From JAYVJM01 sp043769275 (GTDB taxonomy: Bacteria > Pseudomonadota > Gammaproteobacteria > Pseudomonadales > UBA7239), in contig JAYVJM010000046.1 in the NCBI GenBank assembly GCA_043769275.1, positions 1 to 23,924 of the forward strand: DNA of 23,924 nt, read 5' to 3'. The position numbers and the translations under genes are program-made. The notes below the pieces were generated by a model. That model was not told where the DNA came from, searched no databases, and was given only the letters and a program-made list of their open reading frames with translations. Within the stretch, counting starts at the first letter, position 1; every line of letters begins with the position of its first letter. Positions 1-7,236 of the stretch are shown here, piece after piece.

Positions 1-108
1 GAACCCGCAGAACCCGCAGAACCCGCAGAACCCGCAGAACCCGCAGAACCCGCAGAACCCGCAGAACCCGCAGAACCCGCAGAACCCGCAGAACTTGCAG
101 AGCCAGCA
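1..108. repeat. 9-bp tandem repeat coding for Ala-Gly-Ser in the TrbL2 tail
   Basis: The plus-strand unit gaacccgca occurs ten times without a mismatch (1-90), followed by two degenerate units (91-99 and 100-108). On the minus strand each unit reads GCG GGT TCT in the trbL2 frame, that is Ala-Gly-Ser. Since the unit is a multiple of three, gain or loss of copies changes tail length but not frame. The array touches the window edge, so the full copy number is unknown. Identical codons in every copy point to recent expansion by slippage or recombination. Confidence 0.97.
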
Positions 109-1433
109 GCAGTACCGACAACACCACTTACGTCTACACCTGCATCGGGCATAGCAGCCCTCACGCCATTGAGACGTCGCCCCAACACATCTGAAACAGA
201 CCAACCAATTTCATTATTTCCTGTTCCACCAACGACCGCACCTGCCTTCAAGTTAGAGGCTTCACTTAACCCCGCCTGAAAACCATTGCTAGATAAGGCA
301 CCGCCCATTGCAGAAGCCAATGGACTAGCACTCAAACCACCCGCCTTTCCAGCAACCATGTCCGAGTGCGAGCCAATGCCCGCAAAAGCGGCGGAAGGCA
401 ATGCTTCTACAGCCCCTTGCGCTCCCGAAATAGCCTGCGACAGTCCTCCCTCACTAAAACCTGCAGATGAAGAAGGGCTCCATTCATCAGAAAATGAGCG
501 CCCACCGAACGCGGCCATAGCAACACCAGCACCGGTTCCTAGGCTACTTATTGAACCTATTTTTGCGCCAGTAATAATGCCGGACACCAGTGGCGGCACT
601 TTACTCACCAATACCAAAAGCGTGATGGAAACCACCATCATCACACTCATTTCTTTAAAGTTCAGACCCGCACTCATATTTGTGTAATACGCAGTGAGAA
701 CGCCTCTGCCAATGCCCACCAAAAGAATCATGATAAACAGCGAAACGGCGACACCAAGAACCGTTTTGTAGTAATTGATAGCCATATCTGATGTCCAGCG
801 CGAACCGCCAAAACCTAGAAAAAATATGCCGCCATACGCCAACACCCATCCCGCAACTAACAGTACAACCATATGTACAGCAATCAACGTCAACGTAATC
901 AGGATAGAGATACCCATAAAGAAGCTAATTAAACTATCTGAAGGGCTATAAAATGATGAGTTGCTGATTGATTTGTAAAATATACCGAAACCAATATCAA
1001 CGATATTGGACGGGCTTAACACATCAGTTTCCCCGATGGCATCGGATCCAATTATTTTTAATGAATTGATGATGTCGATAGCAAATTTAGGGCCATTTGT
1101 TAGTAGCCACCAAAAAAAACCAGTAAAAACAATAAAACGAATAAACTCCGCAAAAAACTCGCCAATATCTGCCTGACGCACAGCCATAAGCCCAAACGTC
1201 CACGCCATACTGATTGTCGCCAATAGCCAAAAAAGCCATGAAGCTTCCGTAAGAACAACCGTTGACCACGCGGCTGCGGCATCAGTATAAGGCTGTAAAA
1301 GCGCGTCCATCACGCCCGCATTACTTAACTGCGCATGAGCCTGCATCGAAGAAAATGCCAAGCCAATCAACAAAAAACCAATAGCTTTCTTAAGGACGGA
1401 ACCTTGCTTTGGGGCAATTGTTTTTTGTATCAC
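1..1433 (-). CDS. trbL: Second TrbL/VirB6-like inner-membrane protein of the T4SS, partial at window edge
   Basis: I translated this frame directly. It opens at a GTG whose first bases overlap the TGA of the upstream trbL (GTGA, 4-bp overlap) and stays open for 477 codons to the window edge, so the C-terminus is missing. The N-terminus is a signal peptide (basic start, hydrophobic core, likely cleavage after AHA at about residue 35). Several membrane segments follow, including the stretches EASWLFWLLATISMAW and AEFIRFIVFTGFFWWLL and the motif GFGGSRWTSDMA. The core is about 74% identical to the neighbouring TrbL by hand count. After residue about 280 the protein becomes a Gly/Ala/Ser-rich soluble tail that ends in tandem Ala-Gly-Ser repeats. 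TrbL/VirB6 proteins are polytopic inner-membrane parts of the T4SS channel. That this is a second, specialised copy is inferred. The in-frame ATG near 1341 is a less likely start because it would remove most of the signal peptide. Confidence 0.9.
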   Translation of the reverse strand, partial: MIQKTIAPKQGSVLKKAIGFLLIGLAFSSMQAHAQLSNAGVMDALLQPYTDAAAAWSTVVLTEASWLFWLLATISMAWTFGLMAVRQADIGEFFAEFIRFIVFTGFFWWLLTNGPKFAIDIINSLKIIGSDAIGETDVLSPSNIVDIGFGIFYKSISNSSFYSPSDSLISFFMGISILITLTLIAVHMVVLLVAGWVLAYGGIFFLGFGGSRWTSDMAINYYKTVLGVAVSLFIMILLVGIGRGVLTAYYTNMSAGLNFKEMSVMMVVSITLLVLVSKVPPLVSGIITGAKIGSISSLGTGAGVAMAAFGGRSFSDEWSPSSSAGFSEGGLSQAISGAQGAVEALPSAAFAGIGSHSDMVAGKAGGLSASPLASAMGGALSSNGFQAGLSEASNLKAGAVVGGTGNNEIGWSVSDVLGRRLNGVRAAMPDAGVDVSGVVGTAAGSASSAGSAGSAGSAGSAGSAGSAGSAGSAGSAG

Positions 1434-2596
1434 GACGAAGCAGCCTTTTTGTCTAACACGAGGCTGGCGCCTGATGAGGTATTGTTTCCCATAGCTGCAG
1501 CCAAAGAACTCACGCCTGAACCACCAAAACTCACAGCATCATCATCCGACTTATGTAAAAATGCCGACGATGAAGTCGCCGCCATGCTCTGCCCTCCGCT
1601 AACCGCCCGCGTCATGACAGATGCCTCCTGCATAAGTGCGCCGCTTGGTGACCGTTTTGAAATGCCTGATGCACGGCCACTAAACGCAACAGAAGCCATA
1701 CCTCCGGCGTATCTACCAACGCTTCCAATAGACCCTACGTCCGTATCCGTAATAATGCCAGCGACAAGCCGAGGCACCCTGTTAACCAATACCAACAGAG
1801 CAACACATACCACAACCATCACACCCATTTCTTTAAAATTGAAACCCGCGCTAAGCGAAGTGCTGCAAGCAACAAGGAAAGTTTTTCCAATACCCACCAG
1901 CAAAATCATCACAAACAGAGAAGCGGCAACGCCTAGAACGGCTTTGTAATAATTGACAGCCATATCTGAAGTCCACCGCGAGCCACCAAAGCCCAGACAA
2001 AATATGCCGCCGTAGGCCAAAATCCAGCCAGCAACCAGCAACATAACCATCTGCGCGGCAACTAACGTCAACGTGACGAGAACTATCATTCCCATGAAAA
2101 AAGCGATCAAGCTATCGGACGGGCTCCAAAAAGCGGAGTTACTAATCGACCGGTAAAATAAATCAAAGCCGATATCCACAATGCTGGATGGGCTTAAAGA
2201 ATCTCTCAGACCCGTTGCATCTGCACCAATGATTTTCAGTGAGTCAATAATGGCAGTTGCGTAAACCGGCGCATTGGTCAGCAACCACCAAAAAAAGCCA
2301 GTAAACACAATGAACCGAATGAACTCGGCAAAAAACTCCCCAATATCCGCCTGACGCACGAGCATAAAACCAAATGTCCAAGCCATACTGACCGTCGCCA
2401 ACAGCCAAAACAACCAAGATGCCTCTGCAACAATGGCGGCAGACCATGTGCTGGCACTGCCTTTGTAGCTATCCAAAATGGCATCCATAACCCCAACATT
2501 AAAAATGTCTGCATGCGTCTGCGCCGAAAAAAACAGTATGCAGACAAACAGGGGGAGGCTGAAAGCAACATAAGAAAAGCGATGTTTTTTTGTCAT
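1430..2596 (-). CDS. trbL: TrbL/VirB6-like T4SS inner-membrane protein (first copy)
   Basis: This 388-residue protein has an N-terminal signal peptide (MTKKHRF, hydrophobic core, cleavage likely after THA near residue 29). Multiple transmembrane segments span roughly residues 55-280, and a hydrophilic Ser/Gly/Ala-rich tail follows from about 285 to the end. Typical TrbL features are the WLFWLLATVSMAW segment, LLVAGWILAYGGIF and GFGGSRWTSDMA. The family forms the polytopic inner-membrane component of the mating-pair-formation channel. The start ATG has an AAGGTG-type ribosome site about 8 bases upstream, and the gene begins 17 bp after trbJ. Its stop codon overlaps the GTG of a second trbL. 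In IncP plasmids a short trbK lies between trbJ and trbL; here there is no room for one. Confidence 0.93.
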   Translation of the reverse strand: MTKKHRFSYVAFSLPLFVCILFFSAQTHADIFNVGVMDAILDSYKGSASTWSAAIVAEASWLFWLLATVSMAWTFGFMLVRQADIGEFFAEFIRFIVFTGFFWWLLTNAPVYATAIIDSLKIIGADATGLRDSLSPSSIVDIGFDLFYRSISNSAFWSPSDSLIAFFMGMIVLVTLTLVAAQMVMLLVAGWILAYGGIFCLGFGGSRWTSDMAVNYYKAVLGVAASLFVMILLVGIGKTFLVACSTSLSAGFNFKEMGVMVVVCVALLVLVNRVPRLVAGIITDTDVGSIGSVGRYAGGMASVAFSGRASGISKRSPSGALMQEASVMTRAVSGGQSMAATSSSAFLHKSDDDAVSFGGSGVSSLAAAMGNNTSSGASLVLDKKAASS

Positions 2597-2613
2597 AACA
2601 GCAGCACCTTTGG

Positions 2614-3429
2614 CTACCAGCTCGCGGCTGGACTAGGTGTAAAAACGCCGTCACGCAATTGATACGCAGCAGCATCCTCTTGCGCTTGCCTGTCTACAGC
2701 AGTTTCCGAGCGCAGCGTTTCAGCGTACATCGCCGCTGTTAGTGCCGTGCGGACACTCAACAACTGATAGGCCACATTGCCAACCAGCACGTTGGTCGAG
2801 TAAGCCGCGGCTAAATGACCCTCTACAAGATCGGCATCATTTTGTTGATTTTGAAGCAGCACAGCATCATCCGCTGTCTGCGCTGCAATATCCTTTAACG
2901 TCCAGATCACGCTGTCGTTGAATATCTTGATAGCCTCTGAGTGATCTAGCCTTGAGTTATTCCACAATGCCAACTGCGCCGCATCTGAACAGCCCGTGGC
3001 GCTGTAGCACGGATCCGCCTGATACGTAGGCAAGTCTTTATATTTCTCTAGGTATGCAGCAGGAGTTGTTTCATAGCGCTTGTAATGATCAAGGTCGGCG
3101 AGCTGCTGAACGCCCGACGCAATAGGTATTCGTGTGTCACTCCACATTGATGTAGTTGGCCTGAGCGCATTGAGCAATTCCAGCCGAAGTTTTTCCTGTT
3201 GATTGGCAAAATCTTTTATTTCATGATCAATCGAAATACCCGTCAAAACGAGACTTGCGATACCGTTCGCCACATCAATAAACGATGAAATAACACCAAG
3301 AACCGCCTGCACGTTGCCGATAACATCAACAACGGGAATGCCTGCGTAAGCAGGCCTAGCAATACCTGCCGAAATAAACAGCACAAAAACAACTTGTACG
3401 ATGAATATTTTCGGCTTGGATTTTTTCAT
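2614..3429 (-). CDS. trbJ: P-type conjugative transfer protein TrbJ (VirB5-like)
   Basis: The protein has 271 residues with a clear signal peptide (MKKSKPKIF, hydrophobic stretch, AYA at residues 27-29), so it is exported to the periplasm. The mature part is mostly helical-looking, with Gln- and Asp-rich stretches and two close cysteines in the motif DPCYSATGCSD. VirB5/TrbJ proteins are minor pilus components thought to sit at the pilus tip and help contact the recipient. The position between trbI and trbL is the canonical one. The ATG is preceded by GGAGGGG with about 7 bases spacing, which supports this start. The family assignment rests on gene order, signal peptide and overall pattern, as VirB5 proteins diverge quickly. 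Confidence 0.85.
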   Translation of the reverse strand: MKKSKPKIFIVQVVFVLFISAGIARPAYAGIPVVDVIGNVQAVLGVISSFIDVANGIASLVLTGISIDHEIKDFANQQEKLRLELLNALRPTTSMWSDTRIPIASGVQQLADLDHYKRYETTPAAYLEKYKDLPTYQADPCYSATGCSDAAQLALWNNSRLDHSEAIKIFNDSVIWTLKDIAAQTADDAVLLQNQQNDADLVEGHLAAAYSTNVLVGNVAYQLLSVRTALTAAMYAETLRSETAVDRQAQEDAAAYQLRDGVFTPSPAASW

Positions 3430-3446
3430 CGCCTCGCCCCTCCAAG

Positions 3447-5069
3447 TTAGTAATCAAACGCTTGATACGGCTTTGAAAATGTCATGTCCTTAACCACAAT
3501 CACGTTAAAACGAAACCCCGGACGAATTTCAAGCGTAGGCGCGATATTCAGATTTTTCTCAATCAACTTTGTCGTTAGCTGCCCGAGTTGCTGGCCTAAA
3601 GCCTCACTCATCGCACTGCTAGCATCCGGCTTAGAGTTCACGGCTCCATTGGCAGTACCTTGATCCTGACTCAATGCAATGCTTGCAGTCACGCCAGACA
3701 AGAGAAACGCCGATGTAAATAGCCGGAGATAATGGTTATTGACGAGATCGCCCATACCGGCATAACCCGCAGCATCTGCGCCAGGCATAGAGCCAATATC
3801 CATCGCTTTACCATCAGGAAAAATAATACGCTGCCATGCAATGAACAGGCGAGACTGGCCATACGCCACATCGCTTTTGTACTCCCCTACTAACCGAGAA
3901 CCCAAGGGAATCAACTTATATTTACCGGTGGGCGTGTCGTACACGTCTTGGCTTACTTGCGCCATGATTTGCCCAGGCAAATCCGAATTAATACCTGAGA
4001 TTAAAGTGGCCGGCACAATAAAACCCGTGCGTAGCTCATACGGCGTAGTCGGAGCCTCTAATTCCGAATCCAGTGTCCAGCGATCGCTGCTGCCACCCAC
4101 TTTCGACTTAGCTGTTTGCAACAGCATTGGCGCAGAGGCAGCAGAAGTGCTTGCAGAAGCAGTAGCGCCAGCAGCAGAAGCAGTACCCGAAGAGGGAATA
4201 GTGCCACTCTCACGAAGCTGCGCCATACGCGCCTTGTACGCTGCTCCAGGATCATTCTGAGCGGCGGCAAGCATATCAGCACCTGCATTCGCACTGGATA
4301 TTTGGCTATCAACAAGACTGCGAGTAGCTGCCGCATGAGCCTTGTCTGCAGCCATTTCTTGATCCAGCTTTGCCAAGCGATCACTCGCAGAAAACGCCGC
4401 GCCACCGCTTACAGAGCTGGTGCGACCAGCAGAAGCCTCCACGCGACCGGAAGATGCGACACCGCCGGAACCTCCCCCACTGCGCATGGGCTGCATTTTG
4501 ATACCCGTTGTTGCCTGAACAGCCTCCTCGAACTGCTGCAGTTTTGCTGCAAGAATACGCGCGCTCAATGCGTCTTGATCCGATAGTTTTTTCGTATCAC
4601 GCGCCGATATCCTAGCCGCTTCTCTGGCGGCATTTTTGGCCGCATCTTTTGCTGCATTACGGCTTGCGGCTTGGGAAAGCGGCGGCGGCATCTGATCGTC
4701 ATCTGGACGCGCAATCGGCACGCTAGCAGTCGATAATGCAACACGATCAGGCGACAGCGCAGGCGCGGGAGATGCCTTACCTTTTGTGCGATCCGAAGCA
4801 GCCTTTATCACCCCGCCCTCGCCATAGCCGCCTACAATTCCAGTCGCTAACTGGAGTGTATCGCCGCCTGCTTTTTGAGTTGGCGCATTGCCCTTTGGCG
4901 TTGCCTTCACCGCCGAACGATTAAAGCCAACAACAACCATAACGCCAAGAAATAACGCGGCAATACCCAGTATCAAATAAACAGGTATGTTATTGATGCG
5001 GCGCACACCTGACGTTCTTGCATCGTCATCTGGCAATATATCGAGCAGCACGTCATCGTCATAAGTCAT
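3447..5069 (-). CDS. trbI: TrbI / VirB10-like T4SS channel protein
   Basis: At 540 residues this has VirB10 architecture: a short acidic cytoplasmic start (MTYDDDVLLDILPDDD), one transmembrane helix at about residues 28-48, a long low-complexity periplasmic linker, and a conserved C-terminal domain from about 345. That domain carries the typical stretches RTGFIVPATLISGINSDLPG, IPLGSRLVGEY and GMGDLVNNHY. VirB10/TrbI spans inner and outer membranes and gates the T4SS core complex. The linker contains a charged Ala-rich segment (NAAKDAAKNAAREAAR) and a Ser/Ala-rich segment near residues 295-315. A ribosome site AGAGGAGT lies within the end of trbH, about 8 bases before the ATG. The gene lies 6 bp after trbH and 17 bp before trbJ, as expected in one operon. 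Confidence 0.95.
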   Translation of the reverse strand: MTYDDDVLLDILPDDDARTSGVRRINNIPVYLILGIAALFLGVMVVVGFNRSAVKATPKGNAPTQKAGGDTLQLATGIVGGYGEGGVIKAASDRTKGKASPAPALSPDRVALSTASVPIARPDDDQMPPPLSQAASRNAAKDAAKNAAREAARISARDTKKLSDQDALSARILAAKLQQFEEAVQATTGIKMQPMRSGGGSGGVASSGRVEASAGRTSSVSGGAAFSASDRLAKLDQEMAADKAHAAATRSLVDSQISSANAGADMLAAAQNDPGAAYKARMAQLRESGTIPSSGTASAAGATASASTSAASAPMLLQTAKSKVGGSSDRWTLDSELEAPTTPYELRTGFIVPATLISGINSDLPGQIMAQVSQDVYDTPTGKYKLIPLGSRLVGEYKSDVAYGQSRLFIAWQRIIFPDGKAMDIGSMPGADAAGYAGMGDLVNNHYLRLFTSAFLLSGVTASIALSQDQGTANGAVNSKPDASSAMSEALGQQLGQLTTKLIEKNLNIAPTLEIRPGFRFNVIVVKDMTFSKPYQAFDY

Positions 5070-5075
5070 AAGCTG

Positions 5076-5594
5076 CTACTCCTCTCGACGCACCCAAGCA
5101 CCAACAGGCAAGACCGTAGTGCCTTGCTCAACATAAGCCCGTATCAGTAACTGCCCTCCCACTTTTACCATTACACGATAAAAATTCGTGTTATCTGGCC
5201 GATCAAAGACATAGCGCAAATCAAGATCAACAGCCTTGTTTATTGCCTTAGATGACGACTTCTTACAGACTTGGCTTTCTGCTTCAGGGTGAAATTCAAA
5301 AACCGCATAGCCCTTATCGCGCAATACCCTCACCAACGCGTTGCCAAATGCATCTGTTGTTTCCTGGCAAATATTGAAGCGTGTGCTGGCGGGCAAATAC
5401 AGTAACGCCAGCCGGTCGGCGACATCACGCGCAATTCTATTGCTATTAGCAATCGATGCGTTTGTTGCAAAATTTCCATAAGCTGGACACCCCGTCAGGC
5501 AGGTCAGCAGCGAAGAAAACCCTCCTGAATAATTGCTTGCGCAACCGGACAGCCCTATCAGCAATAACAAAAAGGAAAGCGTTAATTTGCCCAC
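5076..5594 (-). CDS. trbH: TrbH-like conjugal transfer lipoprotein
   Basis: This 172-residue protein starts with a lipoprotein signal peptide and lipobox (LSGC, with the lipidated Cys at residue 18), so it is predicted to be membrane anchored. The rest is soluble and includes VADRLALLYLPASTRFNI, a pattern seen in TrbH proteins. Between trbG and trbI, a lipoprotein of this kind fills the VirB7-like role, supporting the outer-membrane core with TrbG and TrbI. The start is a GTG two bases after the trbG stop, with GAGGGA about 7-8 bases upstream. Family membership is inferred from position, lipobox and length; sequence conservation in TrbH is low. Confidence 0.85.
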   Translation of the reverse strand: MGKLTLSFLLLLIGLSGCASNYSGGFSSLLTCLTGCPAYGNFATNASIANSNRIARDVADRLALLYLPASTRFNICQETTDAFGNALVRVLRDKGYAVFEFHPEAESQVCKKSSSKAINKAVDLDLRYVFDRPDNTNFYRVMVKVGGQLLIRAYVEQGTTVLPVGAWVRREE

Positions 5595-5596
5595 AG

Positions 5597-6481
5597 TTAC
5601 TTCCCTCTCTGTATAGTCACTCGATCTTGATGCTTGCCGACACCAGCAATCAATATGGCTTTATCAAAAACGGTGTCCACAATGTACCGATCACCTTGCA
5701 GGCGATAGTTCACCATGACGGTTTCAGCATCTGTAAAGACCCCACCATCTTTACGAATAACCAGCAGCGTTGGTGCTTCTGTTTGCGCCATTGCCTTTGG
5801 CATTTGAATGATCGTCTTAACACCATCGTTGTATACACGTATAGGTTTCCATGAAACGCTACCGGTTACCTCATAGTTAAAATTTAAATCACCGAGGTAT
5901 TCTCCTGTAGACGGGATAGTTTGCTTTTTGCGCTCCTGCACCTCTTGGTGGCGAACAGCCTCCCACTTGGCTATCGCCTCATCCGGATAAGAAAAAGAAA
6001 CCTGAGAGACGAACTCTTTACGATCAGACCGCAGAAGCAGGTGATACGTACGACGATTTGTAGTCACAATCAGCGTGGTTTCCAAGCCGACATCCATTGG
6101 CTTGATAATAAGATGCTGAACCTCCGCTGCACCTGCACCGGTAACAGCCGGCTCAATTATCCAGCGAGCGGTATCACCCAAGTGTATTGAATTTACCTGC
6201 TCGCCAGCCTGCAACATCACATCGCACACCTGCAAGACGGCGCACACAATACTTGGCCTTGATGTACCGAATAGAAAGCGAACTGAGCCATCACCTCCAG
6301 GAGAAGGCTGCACGCCAGCTGTACTACTGCGCTGCGAAATAGCAATGGCTTCTTGTTCTTGATCCGTTAACTGTAGCTTCTTGCTCGCGTCAAAATACTG
6401 ATCAGCCAAGTCCTCAGCGCAGACAATCCCTGACGCAGCGAGTATCAAACTCAACGTCATTGCAAAGACATATTCCTTCAT
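5597..6481 (-). CDS. trbG: TrbG / VirB9-like T4SS outer-membrane core protein
   Basis: From the ATG at 6481 the protein has 294 residues. It has a signal peptide (MKEYVFAMTLSLILAASGIVCA, cleavage near residue 22) followed by the VirB9/TrbG/CagX fold. The N-terminal domain includes the motif TLIVTTNRRTYHLLLRSD, and the C-terminal half contains NFNYEVTG and IIQMPKAMAQTEAPTLLVI, ending in the typical YRLQGDRYIVD stretch. VirB9 proteins form the outer-membrane ring with VirB7 and VirB10. The frame is open further upstream to 6511, but AAGGGAG lies 5 bases before the 6481 ATG and the upstream extension would overlap trbF, so I chose 6481. It lies 11 bp after trbF. Confidence 0.93.
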   Translation of the reverse strand: MKEYVFAMTLSLILAASGIVCAEDLADQYFDASKKLQLTDQEQEAIAISQRSSTAGVQPSPGGDGSVRFLFGTSRPSIVCAVLQVCDVMLQAGEQVNSIHLGDTARWIIEPAVTGAGAAEVQHLIIKPMDVGLETTLIVTTNRRTYHLLLRSDRKEFVSQVSFSYPDEAIAKWEAVRHQEVQERKKQTIPSTGEYLGDLNFNYEVTGSVSWKPIRVYNDGVKTIIQMPKAMAQTEAPTLLVIRKDGGVFTDAETVMVNYRLQGDRYIVDTVFDKAILIAGVGKHQDRVTIQRGK

Positions 6482-6492
6482 GACCACTCCCT

Positions 6493-7236
6493 TTAACGTT
6501 CTTTTGACCAAGAAAAATCCTTAACGTAAATCCCTAACGGATTGTTGAGTATTTGCGCTTCCGTAGTTTGCGTTGAGGGATCAACAAATATCGTCACCAA
6601 AGCGCGCATGCCGTAAGGCTTTTCCTTTACTTCACCTTGGCGATCTCTGACGGTTTCTACCCAATCAACCTGCCATGTATTAGCCGTTTGCGGCAATACA
6701 ACAGAAATTTCGACACTTACCATTTCTGTTTCAGCGCGCCTAAACGGGCTTACTTCTGGCGTTGCATTCAAATATTCATTCATCTTGGCGGTGGCTGGAA
6801 GATTGGGTGCCAACATTGAATAAACTTGAAACACAGCCTTGCGTTGCAGCGTAATATCTGGCGTCACAAGGCGCGCGTTTTTAATAAAAAAGGCTACCGT
6901 TGCGTGCACAATGCGAGGATCAACCGTCGCCACACGTTCAGCAGGTGCCATAGCAGCTACCTGCCCTAACTTATCCACCTCAACAATATAGGGAATAAAC
7001 TTTGACTGGCTGCCAATATGAATGATGCCACCCACCGCTGCGAGCGTGATCAATAACGACAAAATAGCCAGAACCTGCCAACTCTGGCGCGACGAAACAA
7101 CACCGCCAACATGCTCATTCCAAGTACGACGCGCATCCAAATACGGGTTGCGGTGTTCTTTTTTGACACGACCAGCATCGGCAGATTTCTTGGTGGGCTG
7201 TTGAGCCTTTTTGCTTGGTTTGCCTATAAGACTCAT
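6493..7236 (-). CDS. trbF: TrbF / VirB8-like T4SS inner-membrane protein
   Basis: The 247-residue protein has a basic cytoplasmic N-terminus (many Lys/Arg, including NPYLDARRTWNEHVG), one transmembrane helix at about residues 54-76, and a periplasmic VirB8 domain after it. Typical VirB8/TrbF features are IPYIVEVDKLGQV just after the membrane segment and the terminal NPLGIYVKDFSW. VirB8 proteins are bitopic assembly factors of the inner-membrane complex. The ATG overlaps the TGA of trbE (ATGA), suggesting translational coupling with the ATPase gene. Confidence 0.95.
   Translation of the reverse strand: MSLIGKPSKKAQQPTKKSADAGRVKKEHRNPYLDARRTWNEHVGGVVSSRQSWQVLAILSLLITLAAVGGIIHIGSQSKFIPYIVEVDKLGQVAAMAPAERVATVDPRIVHATVAFFIKNARLVTPDITLQRKAVFQVYSMLAPNLPATAKMNEYLNATPEVSPFRRAETEMVSVEISVVLPQTANTWQVDWVETVRDRQGEVKEKPYGMRALVTIFVDPSTQTTEAQILNNPLGIYVKDFSWSKER

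Noticed and set aside
1..108. Possible CRISPR or iteron array
   Set aside because: The units are only 9 bp, contiguous without spacers, and stay in the reading frame of trbL2, so a coding repeat explains them.
286..687. 133-codon plus-strand open frame
   Set aside because: It lies antisense to trbL2, lacks a ribosome site and has low-complexity Pro/Ala composition; it is a shadow of the real minus-strand gene.
1335..1949. 204-codon plus-strand open frame across the trbL1/trbL2 junction
   Set aside because: It is antisense to two well-supported genes and resembles no protein family; shadow frame.
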